Assembly: GCA_003427395.1 (NCBI GenBank)
Contig: BFEA01000716.1
Coordinates: 247,108-280,768, forward strand
Reading direction: 5' to 3'
Length of the DNA stretch: 33,661 nucleotides
Source: Chara braunii
Taxonomy: Eukaryota > Streptophyta > Charophyceae > Charales > Characeae
Part shown: positions 1 to 9,496 of the stretch, in pieces
Position numbering within the stretch: the first letter of the stretch is position 1
Layout: each line of letters opens with the position of its first letter
Position numbers and translations under genes: made by a program
Notes under the pieces: generated by a model
Told to the model about the DNA's origin: nothing
Databases searched by the model: none
The model's input: only the letters and a program-made list of their open reading frames with translations

Positions 1-45
<45 letters not shown>

Positions 46-63
46 TCCTCCCTCCCTCCCTCC
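1..63. repeat. (TC)n / (CCCT)n microsatellite
   Basis: An uninterrupted TC dinucleotide run fills about the first 42 bases and passes into CCCT-type repeats. It touches the window edge, so its true length is unknown. The following 110 bases are T-rich with no other structure seen. Confidence 0.95.
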
Positions 64-174
64 GGTGCGACTTTCCTCCTTCTGTGTATTTCATTTTTTT
101 TTTTCGTTTGTGTATTTCTTTTTTTTTCTCCTTTTCTCTTTTATTGTTTTTCGGTAGTAGTAGTGTCATCCCTA

Positions 175-294
175 CAGAACCGGGGCCCGGCCTTAGCGCT
201 ACGACCGGGCCTTTCCGTGGCAGACCACCCTAAGGCCGCGGCGCGTATACGGAAGGCCCGCGGCTGATAGCTGAGCGAGGTACTGGTGGTTTAA
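175..294. mobile_element. Terminal fragment of a TTAA-flanked TIR element (copy 1)
   Basis: The segment ends in GGTACTGGTGGT followed by TTAA at 291-294. The same end occurs at 2754-2769 and 15176-15191, and in reverse complement at 1058 and 14985. The internal part (GCGTATACGG..., GATAGCTGAGCG) matches the right half of the complete 207-bp copy at 14985-15191. No matching left end is visible, so this copy is truncated or starts before recognisable sequence. A-rich sequence without features follows to about 466. Confidence 0.6.
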
Positions 295-466
295 AAAAAA
301 AAATATAAAAAAATCATCAAACAATTGCAACTACAAAAAAGAGAAAAAAATAAAAAAGAAGAAGAAAAAAAAGAAAATAAAAAATATCCTGCATATCATT
401 CCTCAGAGTCTCTTATTGTGCCAAAATTGCATAAGCATTTTACCAATCTCCACTGCACTTCCCCCT

Positions 467-615
467 GGGGCCAAGTCCCACTAGCAGGGTTGAGCTACCG
501 CAACGCGTGAATCTGGACGTGTTTATGGAGTCGTGCAGTTCAGGAAACTCGACACCATTTCTGCACATCTCCACAAAATGTCCAGATTCAGGCGCTGCTA
601 GTGGAACTTGGCCCC
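467..615. mobile_element. 149-bp MITE-like element, family B copy 1
   Basis: Terminal inverted repeats GGGGCCAAGTCCCACTAG (left) and CTAGTGGAACTTGGCCCC (right) differ at one position. A second inverted pair lies inside: GAATCTGGACGTG near 509 and TCCAGATTC near 580. The same termini and the same internal inverted motif recur at 2951-3108, so this is a family and not a chance hairpin. It has no coding capacity. Confidence 0.75.
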
Positions 616-1057
616 TGATGCAGCTGGTCTTCTACAATTAGGAGTACTAATGGTAGGTAGGTAGTGTGAGGTGAAATTGAGAGAAGAACATAGCTTTAAG
701 AAAAAAAACAAATTAGGGCTACTTGAATTATGGCTTCGAGAGGGGGATCCGCGCTGCATGGCCCCATGTCCAGATTACACTATGGGAGGGGATTCTTGAT
801 GGGAAACCTACGGAGAGGATACTTTGGAGGGACTGCCTCCATGACGAGGAGCAGGGGACCTCTTACAATCAATGAGCTCTCACAAGAAAGTTGGGCTGTG
901 GGTCATCCGTTATGGGGTGGGGCACAGAGGGGAAGCAATTAAGGTAGTGTAATAGTCAATCTTTCAGTGGGGGGTCAATTACGGTCGCCGCCCCTCTGTA
1001 CAACCCGGCCCTAACTCATAGGGACTAGGGGTTTTCGGTGGCGGGGGGACCGGTGGC
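616..1057. other. No recognisable feature
   Basis: No homologous protein, TIR or repeat was recognised here. A 70-codon reading frame at 730-942 on the plus strand shows no domain and is not supported as a gene. Confidence 0.5.
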
Positions 1058-1350
1058 TTAAACCACCAGTACCTGGCCCATACATCGGCCGGGGGGCTTT
1101 CCCGTATACGCGCCGCACTTTGTGGGGTTCGGGGGAGGGTCGGAGTCGCAATGGGGGAGGAAGGTAGTGGGCCCAAGGAAAGCTGCCCTATGGACTGCAA
1201 TATGTCCCCTTGGATTTCCGTGCATGTGGAAACATGCACGGACGCTCTGTGCAATGAGCAGTGCCTAGAAGGTGAAAAGAAAATGAAAAGTAAGTATCCG
1301 GACGCATTTTTGGCCTGAAGCAATGACGTGAGCAGTGCTTTGTTTTTTGG

Positions 1351-1624
1351 GAAGCAGCTACTCGGCTGTTTCTGCTGCTTCAGCTCCCCGTGGGAGACGG
1401 GGAGCACTCAATACCTGCCAAGATTTCAAATCGAGGTCTGCACAGTCACATACCACTTTCCAGAATGTATCTGGCTGCACTTGGATGCAGCTCTGGATGA
1501 ATCTGAGCCCAATCACGTTCAGGGCTTGGTTTCTCTTTTCCCTTTTTTTTTTTCTTTTTTTTTTTGTGAAGTAGTAGCTCGTCTGTTTCTGCTGCTTCAG
1601 CTCCCCGTGGAAGGCGGGGAGCAC
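1351..1624. repeat. A-B-A repeat block, first occurrence
   Basis: Unit A (1351-1407 and 1568-1624) contains CTCCCCGTGGGAGACGGGGA, an 8-bp hairpin. Unit B (1415-1565) begins CTGCCAAGATTTCAAATCGA and ends in a long T-run. The B-A pair of about 210 bp recurs at 2304-2521, and a partial third B starts at 2522. The units are direct repeats with substitutions between copies, so the array is not a recent duplication. Confidence 0.75.
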
Positions 1625-1632
1625 TGAATAGT

Positions 1633-1770
1633 CCTCGCTCCACTACACAACATTGTACATGCATTTGGTCGCTTATACGACCAGGTGCATTCGGGCGATT
1701 CCAACGTTGTGAATGTATCAGGTCAATAAAGCGTCCAAATGCATGTACAGCGTTGTGTAGTGCAGCGACG
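1633..1770. mobile_element. 138-bp MITE with 36-bp terminal inverted repeats
   Basis: The left arm (1633-1668, CTCGCTCCACTACACAAC...GCATTTGG) and right arm (1735-1770, CCAAATGCATGTACAG...GCAGCGACG) pair over 36 bases with about four mismatches. The outer tip resembles the ends of the elements at 22936-23371 and 23018-23325, which carry CGCTGCACTACTCT and CTGCACTTACTCT. A clear target duplication was not found. It interrupts the A/B repeat array. Confidence 0.75.
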
Positions 1771-2159
1771 CCCTACCTGCCAAGCTTTTTTTTTTTTTTT
1801 TAAAGGTAAGCTATATTCTTCTCTCATCTATCTCATTTTTCTTGACAGTACGCATCTATCTCATCCTCTCACTATTCTATATATAGTATGGGGGAACACC
1901 AACCAACCCGGATCCCTCCGCAGCCCACAGGGTAGGTTGGCACCACAGTTGTGGTGCGAGGGCAAGGCTGTACCAGTCCCTCATCACGGTGACAAGGGGT
2001 GGCCAGGCATTGCCGATGGGGGAAATCGGCGGGGCTAGCGCCGAGCAATGGCCAGTCACTGCACCTCCCCCTACCCCCCCCCAACCCCACATGGCGGTGT
2101 CTAATGGTCAATATTATCGCTGCATAGCAGCCAACAACATCAGCCAAGGTCCTGCCAAT

Positions 2160-2296
2160 GCTGGTTTGGGGGGCCGACGGGTTATCTCTAGCTGGTAGAA
2201 CACCAAGCTTGCCCAGGCACATCGTGAGGCCAATGGGGATTGAACGCACGACCTCCTGAATGCAACTTCTGTGCCTTACCAACTGAGCTAGGCCCG
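2160..2296 (-). mobile_element. tRNA-derived SINE, copy 1
   Basis: On the minus strand the sequence reads TAGCTCAGTTGGTAAGGCAC (A box, 2271-2290) and then GCGTTCAATCC (B box, 2237-2247), the spacing of a Pol III internal promoter. The same head occurs on the plus strand at 32223-32285 and in a weaker form at 14088-14140, all sharing GCATTCAGRAGGT between the boxes. The body continues downstream toward 1870, ending near a TATATATAGAATAG tract, but its 3' limit is uncertain. The stems needed for a functional tRNA are not intact. Confidence 0.7.
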
Positions 2297-2303
2297 CAGG
2301 CCA

Positions 2304-2550
2304 CCTGCCAAGCTTTCAAATCAAGGTCTGTATAGTCACGTACCACTTTCCAGAATGTATCTAGTTGCAATTCGATGCAGCTCTGGATGAATCTGAGCCC
2401 AATCACGTTCAGGGCTTGGTTTCTCTTTTCCTTTTTCTTTTTTTTTTCTTTTTTTGGGGGGGGGGAAGTAGTAGCTTGTCTGTTTCTGCTGCTTCAGCTC
2501 CCCGTGGGAGACGGGGAGCACCTGCCAAGATTTCAAATAGAGGTTTGCAC
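2304..2550. repeat. B-A repeat block, second occurrence plus partial third B
   Basis: Unit B (2304-2463) and unit A (2465-2521) repeat the order of 1415-1624. A further B start (CTGCCAAGATTTCAAATAGA) follows directly. The 679 bases separating this block from the first contain the 138-bp MITE and a SINE, so the array was probably once contiguous and was split by insertions. Confidence 0.7.
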
Positions 2551-2950
2551 TTCTCCCCAGGCCATATTCATGTACACGAGTAGAAACAAGGAAACGATCC
2601 CCTCTTTACATTCCAGCTGCTGGCAGCAGGTCCAGAATAAGGGCCGGTACCTGTGCCAAGCAACAAATGTCCCATGTTGGTTCCCGCCCCCCATAGGCTC
2701 GACAAAAATCGGCGCGCAGGGCATATTCAGGCTCGGCTTCAATAGCTGGGCGAGGTACGGGTGGTTTAATCCCCTCCTTGTGAGGGCAGTCAATGCTGGC
2801 CCCATTTGAGTAGGCATAACCTGGTTCTCTCATTTTCTGAAAACTCTGTACCCTAAAGATGTTGTCAAACAGATGCTGGACCCCGTTTCCAGCAGGTGTT
2901 GCTCCCCACCAATAGATTGGAGCCATCAACTCTGTGAGAACTGCTACGGA

Positions 2951-3108
2951 GAGGTCCCACTAGCGAACAGGATCGGATCAAATACCTGAATCTGGACGAG
3001 TTTATGGAGATGTGCAGGATCCAGAGATTAAACTGCTTTTCTGCATTTGTGCTTAAAAGACATCCAGATTCAGGAGCTTCATCCTATCCTTTTTGCTAGT
3101 GGGACCTC
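2951..3108. mobile_element. 158-bp MITE-like element, family B copy 2
   Basis: Ends GAGGTCCCACTAGC and GCTAGTGGGACCTC are exact inverse complements. Internal TGAATCTGGACGAGTTTATG and CATCCAGATTCAGG match the copy at 467-615. The interior differs in length and sequence. Confidence 0.75.
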
Positions 3109-3173
3109 GGCCCTAGTGGAGGTTGCTCTTACCAACTCTTCTAGTAGGGGCTCTCGCGATTAATGATGTTTTC

Positions 3174-3177
<4 letters not shown>

Positions 3178-3205
<28 letters not shown>
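3178..3205. repeat. Poly(A) tract
   Basis: A run of about 28 A. Together with the poly(T) tract starting at 3336 it brackets a 130-base segment, as if two retroposed tails faced each other. Confidence 0.9.
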
Positions 3206-3208
<3 letters not shown>

Positions 3209-3333
3209 GACAACGTCCCTCTCGACAGTTTCCCGAGCAACTTTTCCCCCCGTCCGCTGCACAGCACTGTCCAAGTGAAGAACTCACAAATTGAAGTGCA
3301 AAAGTGACACTCGTGTATAGGACAAGCATTCTT

Positions 3334-3335
<2 letters not shown>

Positions 3336-3372
<37 letters not shown>

Positions 3373-3490
3373 TGGAAAGCATGCATGTGTATTGCAAAAA
3401 CAAACAATGGGACAAGGCCGGGGACCTCACAATTCAACCCGGAGTTATCCTGGCAGCCTCAGCCAGTTTTGCTTACGAGCAATGCTCAAG
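3336..3490 (-). repeat. Poly(T)-headed dispersed repeat, copy 1
   Basis: A T-run of about 36 bases is followed after some 45 bases by GGCCGGGGACCTCACAATTC, then ACCCGGAGTTATCC, a GCAGC-TCAGCC segment and GCTTAC. The same sequence after a T-run occurs at 30476-30615 in the same orientation. Read on the minus strand this is a repeat ending in poly(A), consistent with a retroposed sequence. The family was not recognised. Confidence 0.65.
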
Positions 3491-3664
3491 TCTCCAAATA
3501 ACTGCTCCACATAACTCCACAAACCTAGCTAGAAACCGGGTTCAGCGTCCCATGCCAACATCTATCCAATACTTTCCAACTTAATCCTTGAAGCGCAAGT
3601 AAAATCTATCAAATGGATTCAGAATTTCCCATGAAGAACAATATGGACAAGGACTCGCCAAGTG

Positions 3665-3696
3665 GGGGCGCAGCGCTACCGGGAGCGCTGCGCCCC
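3665..3696. repeat. Perfect GC-rich hairpin
   Basis: GGGGCGCAGCGCT and AGCGCTGCGCCCC are exact 13-bp inverse complements separated by six bases. The following 100 bases are rich in CGCGCG. No gene adjoins it. Confidence 0.8.
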
Positions 3697-3831
3697 AGCA
3701 GCATCAATCATCAATCAAGGTTATTGCCACGGAGAGGAGCCGCGCGCGCTGGAAAACTGCACGCAGCAAGGAAAATAGCGCGCGCGCGCTCGATGATTGC
3801 GTGCGATTGGGAGTGCGTCCTGAGCTGTAAA

Positions 3832-3874
3832 TTGGACCACCGGTGGTCTATGTCGAGGAGCTGAGGTGGTCCAA
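3832..3874. repeat. Short inverted repeat with internal palindrome
   Basis: TTGGACCACC (3832-3841) pairs with GGTGGTCCAA (3865-3874), and GACCACCGGTGGTC at 3835-3848 is itself a palindrome. It could be a tiny foldback or the tip of an element. The interval 3875-4320 has no recognised feature. Confidence 0.55.
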
Positions 3875-4409
3875 ATTTCAGATCAAATGGTCTAGTGGAT
3901 CATGAGATATCAAAGATTTAAGGCACGCCATGAAATTCGAGTGTGTCGGGCGATGCTGGGCGAAGCTGTGAGATGATTGAGGGGGTGAATACTTCACCTC
4001 TCTATCTCCTAACATTTGAAAGCATTCGTAGTGCCATCTCGCCGTCTTGTGCCTATCACGAGGAATGCTATGGGCTAGCATGCCGTGTAAGGGTGAGTAA
4101 GTTTTTCTTACGAGGCTTGCTTCAGGAAGAATCATTGGTGCTCTTCATCTTGCATATTTTGGTGGAGGATCTCGGCTCACAGCAAGAGGGAGGAGAGTAC
4201 AGTGTGTCCCATGAGATGGGAGGACGAATGGAGGGAAATAAGGAGGGAAGTGATGTTCAGGTTCTCAGCTCGTATCCAGTGCAGTTTTTTTTTAAGAAAT
4301 GTTCTGCGTCATCTTATCGGGACAACATCAGTTAGTAAGCGGGCTTCTTCATCAGCATGTTCGTCAGCGACAACTTTATCATCAGCTCGTAAGAGGGCAT
4401 CTTCATCAT

Positions 4410-4429
4410 CAGCTTCGGTTTTATCATTG

Positions 4430-4482
<53 letters not shown>

Positions 4483-4589
4483 GGCGGTTGTTATTATCAT
4501 CGTTAGCATCATCATCATCATCATCATCATCTCATCATCATCATTATCATTATCATCATCAGCATCATCGTCATTATCATCATCATTAG

Positions 4590-4620
<31 letters not shown>

Positions 4621-4758
4621 ATTACTGACATCATCATCATCTTTATGAGCATCTTCATTGGTGCGTCATCATCATCATCATCATNGCAGCATTACTGACA
4701 TCATCATCATCTTTATGAGCATCTTCATTGGTGCGTCATCATCATCATCATCATCATT

Positions 4759-4817
<59 letters not shown>

Positions 4818-4935
4818 TATGAACATCATCATCATTGGTGTGTCGTCGTCATCGTCATCATCATCATCATCATCAACATAAGCATCATCATTATCGTCAT
4901 CATATACTCATCATTATGATGATGAGTATTATCAT
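4410..4935. repeat. Long (CAT)n / (ATC)n microsatellite region
   Basis: Dense CAT/ATC trinucleotides with interruptions. Reading frames here give poly-Ser, poly-His or poly-Asp and are not genes. A 69-base exact duplication sits inside, on both sides of an N at 4685. Confidence 0.9.
4616..4754. other. 69-base exact duplication flanking a single N
   Basis: Bases 4616-4684 are repeated exactly at 4686-4754, with the N at 4685 between them. An exact duplication at an unresolved base is the pattern left when overlapping contig ends are joined without merging. It is probably an assembly artefact. Confidence 0.75.
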
Positions 4936-5303
4936 TATTATTAGTTTGTTATTATTAGATGTTGTTCTTCAAGGCATCATTCGCCTTTCGCATCAGCAGG
5001 TAAGAGGGTCGTCATTATCTTCCTCATTATCTTTATCTTCGGCGTGTTGTTCTTCGTCATCAACAAAATCCAAGCGAATCACATTTTTGTGAGAGGGAGG
5101 GGGAGAGCTCAGCTCTGCAGGGGTTTCATTAGGTGGGTGGTGAAACCCTGGAGGGGGCATGGGCAGATTGTGAGGATTACTCTTTTTTGGGGCTGGGCAT
5201 CAAATTCCAGCGGGGCATATTAGGGTAAAGGAATAGACAGGGGAGTGGAGAGAATGGAGGAAGGAAGGAAGAGTAGGGATTTTGTATGAATCATCTCATC
5301 AAC

Positions 5304-5356
<53 letters not shown>
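5304..5356. repeat. (ATC)n microsatellite
   Basis: An uninterrupted ATC run of about 50 bases. A shorter one lies at 5861-5879. Each precedes one copy of the repeat at 5490-5815 and 5925-6240. Confidence 0.9.
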
Positions 5357-5489
5357 TCATGTTATATCATGCTTTATGGTGTGTTGTAATTCTCGGCGGT
5401 ATCTGGCCTCCTTCCTTAATCGGGATAATGAGATTTTAGAGATGATTGAATCTGGACCGATATCTACAGACTACAGAATTGTTTTGTCT

Positions 5490-6240
5490 TTGCCCCTGGT
5501 TTGGCGATGTGAGAACGACGCTGGCCGGTGCTGGGGCAGTGCCTTGTAACCTGCAATTTGACAGGAGTGTGAGGCCTTGTAGAGAGATCTGGTGATTTGC
5601 TGACAGAGGAAGGCAATCCAGTGGCGAACCGGGGGGGCTGCCTTGACAACCTATGGGGCTAGGGATAGTCTAGGTGGCGAGAGCAGGTCAGCTATGGTAG
5701 ACATTGGTAAGGAGGGTGTTGTCTCTGAGATGTAATGTCCTCGTGCAGGGAGGGCTGGGAAGGTTCGAGAATTAGGAGGCTAGAATTGCTGTTATAACAT
5801 AGTCTTTTATATTTTTTATACTTTCGATTTACTAATCATCGTACTCATCATTATCATAATCATCATCATCATCATCATCGCATCATTTGATTCATTAGTA
5901 TCAATATCTACTAAGTTGCTCTGTTATGTGCCTTGGTTTGCCGATGTCAGAACAACGCTGGCCGGAGCTGGGGCGTTGCTCTGTAACCTGCGAATGGCAG
6001 GAGTGTGAGGCCTTCTAGAGAGATCTAGGGTTTGCTGAGGGTGGAAGGCATTCCAGTGGTGAACCGGGGGAGGCTGCAAGGTGGCGAGAAGAGATCAGCT
6101 AAGGTTGACGTTGGGTAGGTTAGTTTTGTCTCTGAGGTACAATGTTCTGGTGCAGGGAGGGCTAGGAGTTGTTCTAGGATTAGGAGGCCAGAATAGCTGA
6201 TATAGCATAATCTTTTATATTTTTTCATATATTTGAATCT
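5490..6240. repeat. Two direct copies of a ~320-bp unit (period ~440 bp)
   Basis: The first copy (about 5490-5815) and second copy (about 5925-6240) share GTGTGAGGCCTT, AGAGAGATCT, CCAGTGGYGAACCGGGGG, TGTCTCTGAGRT, GTGCAGGGAGGGCT and a final CTTTTATATTTTTT. They differ by scattered substitutions and short indels. Each copy follows an ATC microsatellite, so the true unit may be ATC run plus unique segment. No coding capacity was recognised. Confidence 0.75.
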
Positions 6241-6382
6241 AGCATCATTATCTGTGGTATCATATGTATCATCGGGGTCATCATCATAACTATTTGAGGG
6301 ACGCTGAGCCCGGTTCTCAACAGTTTTCGGTTTGATCACTCGGGGTAGATTGTGAGGACCCCGACCTCAATCTGATTATTGG

Positions 6383-6383
<1 letters not shown>

Positions 6384-6410
<27 letters not shown>
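6384..6410. repeat. Poly(A) tract
   Basis: About 27 A on the plus strand, just beyond the 3' side of the minus-strand LINE. Its polarity is opposite to that expected for the LINE tail, so it probably belongs to a different retroposed sequence. Confidence 0.85.
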
Positions 6411-6413
<3 letters not shown>

Positions 6414-6532
6414 CAAGTACTGAGCTAGAACTACACTTAGTCTAATATATCTTTCAGCCACGTACAGAACAAGAAGTGGCCCTCTGGGTTGAGCGTGGCC
6501 AAACCTTTATTACAGGCCCAAGTTTTGGCAAG

Positions 6533-7587
6533 CTAAATTACATTCTTCCTTCGCCAATCCGCCTGGATGATTCTTCTCAACCTCTGTTTGACCTGGCTGC
6601 ATTGGTGCCAACTCGTTGTATTCTCACCTCTGAACAGGCGTGCGTTTCTTGCTGCCCAGATCACTTCCATTAATACACCTCTGCAGCAGAGAGCAACATA
6701 GCCCCATCGTGACGAATAGATCACACCTGGAGGAAGGATACCTGTCAGCATCCAGGAATCTGTCCATTCTAGGGCTCCTCCCGTTATAGCATTCCAGTGG
6801 TGCTTCCACCAAATCAGAAGGACATCTACAAGTGGGCAACAAAGCCAAAGGTGATGCATGTTTTCCCATACCCAATTACACCTCATACAACGAGTATCTA
6901 TTTCCAACCCTCTTGACGACAGCCACGTTGCCGTTGTTGTTACCATCAGGGATTGGAGCCACATCATACTGGCCTGCTTCTGAACTGGGTAATTGATAAG
7001 GGCTTTCCACAGGTTGCCCAGGCTACGATGTGTTACTTCCGTTAGTTGGTGGAATTCCGCTCTTCTTGTGATCAATTCCAGCAGGGACTTATGAAGCTGC
7101 CTTTGTAGCATTTGAACCCCTATTTTTGGTCGGTAGTGAATCAGTGGTAGAACCTTTCCTGGTCTTCCCAGACCTGTAGCAGCGGTTCCACCTCAAAACT
7201 GGTTGCTAGGCCCAACAACACTGTTTGGGGCTGCCTTCTGTTATGTTCAGCCTCGGAGACCCTTACCTCCACCATTTCGTCGGTGGACTCAACCCTGTAA
7301 TTATCGTCTTCCAATACCAGTTTGCCCGTTGTGCCGATTCTGTTGGTGAACTTCCACCTCTGCGCTCTCAGTCCCGATGCTAAGTCGGGTCCCAAAACCT
7401 TAAGGACTTGGTTATGACTTCCATCCCTAATGAGTCAGGTGCCTACTGCATGCTCAGCCTCTGGTTGAAGAAGGTTCACCCAGGTCATCGGAATGGCATC
7501 CTTCAAGGCTGCATAGTGCTCTTGGACTCTATGGAGTCTCGGAAGGTGCCTTCTAAGTTTGGAGAGATCCAGGAATGTTGCTCGCTC
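6533..7587 (-). pseudogene. LINE ORF2 C-terminal part, zf-RVT zinc-binding domain
   Basis: This is the tail of ORF2. In frame after the stop at 7588 are readable stretches (ERATFLDLS, AIPMTWVNLLQPEAEHAVGT), then a TGA (about 7435), then the segment 7395-7141 and, after a frameshift near 7145, 7111-6533. The last piece contains TRCMRCNWVWENMHHLWLCC, a C-x2-C...H-x4-C cluster typical of the zf-RVT domain, followed by WAARNARLFRGE, the usual end of plant LINE ORF2 proteins. The domain probably helps bind element RNA or target DNA. Two stops and one frameshift make it non-functional. Confidence 0.85.
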
Positions 7588-9493
7588 TTAATCCCAAATA
7601 TCCTTGAATTGTAATACGTTTTTCTTGATCCATCTCAACCCGAAATTACCTGTCATCTCAACTGCAGAAAAGGGGCCACCAGCTTGCTGGACAATGAACT
7701 TGTTTTCAAAAAGTACTTGGTTGATGACTTTTAGCTTCGTCGTTGGTTCTTGGCACTTCGGAGGCCGTAGCTTACTCCAGGCACCAAGAATAATCCTCCA
7801 AGTTGTTGATTGGGGCCTGCGATTGCAGAAGGATGGAATAGTTAAGCAAATCCATATCTTGGAGTGGTCCTGCAAGTCCCACTCCAGCCCTAGTATATGT
7901 TCCGCCAACGCCTTCCAATTCATCTCGTCTGGAGTCGTCATGGCCCTAACTAGCCATTTAGCTAGGAGGGCGGTATTCTGCTGGTCTAGGAAGGGATCCA
8001 CGATTCCCAGTCCCCCTTTCTCTCTTGAGATGGTCACCACCTCCCAGGCCACTTTCAATAAAAAACCTTGCTCAGCTGTGGCGTCCGGCTTCCACAAATA
8101 TCTTGATGTTGCCTTCTTTACTCTCTTGTATGATGAGTCCCCCAATCTACGGATGGATAGAGGGAACCATAGCAAGGAGAACGCTGCTGAGGAAATCACC
8201 AAAACTCTCCCAAAGAGTGATAGCTTCGTCCTCCGTTCCCAACCTGCAATACGTGCGAGTACCTTGTCCGCTAGCAGGTTATCCTGTACTTTTTCACAAT
8301 TTGATAAAGAGACTTGCAAACCCAAAAATATGTCTGAGGAGTTGGCCGGAACCCGCCGCAGTCCCCAATCCACACAAATCTCAAACAAAGGGGAAAGAAA
8401 TATAATGATTTATCCCAGTTGATTGAGGCTTCTGACAAAACACAATACTCATATAGGCCACTACGTAGTTCTAGTAACGAACTAGGGGAGTTGTCACATG
8501 CCACTGTCAGATCATCTGCGATTGCTCCTCCTTTTCAATGAAAGGCTTGGGAAAGTCGCAGACCCTCTATCAAGGGTTTATGTCTGATATTGGCCACTAA
8601 CACTTCCAATTGTAAGACAAAGATAAAAGGGGTCAATGAGCATCCTTGTTGCAGCGATCGGGACAAGGGGAACGTTTCAGATTGAAGCCCATTTACCAGT
8701 ACCGTCGTTGTTGCTCTTGAATACATTGCTTTGACCCATGTTCTGAACCGGTCCCCAAACCCCAAACGTATAAGGGAGGTGTTTACAAAAGCCCAACCTA
8801 CTTTGTCATAGGTTTTTTTCATATCAAGCATCAAAATGGCTACATCCCTTTTTTCCTTCGCTATTACTTTCAGGGCTTGGATGGTCAAAAGAATATTGTC
8901 AAAGTTGGACCGTCCCTTGACAAAGGCTCCCTGTTCTCTCCCCACCACCTCCGGGAGAATGTCGGACAGCCTTAGGGCCAAAACATTTGCCAATAGTTTA
9001 TATGAGACGTTCAAGACCGAAATAGGTCTCCAATTACGTATTTCACGCTTGTCCTTCTTTTTGTATAACAATGAGATCATCCCATAGACCATCCCTTGTG
9101 GAAGGGTACCCGTGCGGAGGGCTTCGTTAAATATATCACAGAAAAATTTGGCAAAATAATCCCACGAAGAAAAAAAAACTCTATGGGCAAGCCATCTGGC
9201 CCGGGGCATTTTCCTTTGGCCATCCGGTGAGCCTCCCGGGTGACCTCATCTACACTGATAGGGTCTTCAAGGGATTGGCTTGCTACGTGGGATATAGGCC
9301 TCAGAGGGCAGTCCCAGAAGGAGTGAGAATTTACCAAATTGGTATCAAAGGTATCAAAGGATCTCCTAGTGGCTACTATATCTCTAAAATACTCCATAGC
9401 ATATGCACACATCTCTACTTTGCGGGTGGCTGGGACGGCATTCAAGGCAAAAGGGTGGGAAAGTTTATTTATCGTTGGTCTCGATCTGCTCAA
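7588..9493 (-). pseudogene. LINE ORF2 reverse transcriptase
   Basis: This is the catalytic part of the retrotransposon polymerase. Motifs in order are GKCPGPDGLPIEF (about 9190-9230), IRNWRPISVLN, EQGAFVKGRSNFDNIL, MLDMKKTYDKVGW with the first catalytic Asp near 8823-8825, LQQGCSLTPFIF, and IADDLTVACD with the Asp pair at 8511-8516. The C-terminal RT/thumb region follows in another frame (8388-7588), containing EKGGLGIVDPFL. Breaks are a frameshift at a nine-T run near 9170, a TGA just before the IADD motif and a frameshift near 8390. All catalytic acidic residues are still encoded, so the decay is moderate. Confidence 0.92.
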
Positions 9494-9496
9494 TAA

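Larger units (their letters stand above)
1058..2769 (-). mobile_element. Candidate 1.7-kb TTAA-bounded element carrying nested repeats
   Basis: TTAA at 1058-1061 is followed by ACCACCAGTACC, and the block ends with GGTACGGGTGGT then TTAA at 2766-2769. The left end resembles the inverted right half of the 207-bp copy at 14985-15191 (shared CGTATACG segment). The right end resembles its inverted left half (GCTCGGCTTCAATAGCTG). The two ends are therefore in the correct relative order for one element in reverse orientation. The interior holds other repeats (the A/B units, a 138-bp TIR element and a SINE), so the length probably reflects later insertions. TTAA duplication is typical of piggyBac-type transposases. 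No transposase is present. Two unrelated ends could give the same picture. Confidence 0.45.

Noticed and set aside
730-942. 70-codon frame
   Set aside because: No domain, no neighbour and Gly/Arg composition explained by base content.
4202-4919. Open frames encoding poly-Ser, poly-His or poly-Asp
   Set aside because: They are translations of CAT/ATC microsatellites with no unique protein sequence.
7604-8422. 272-codon plus-strand frame
   Set aside because: It is antisense to the LINE reverse transcriptase region, whose motifs on the minus strand are unambiguous.
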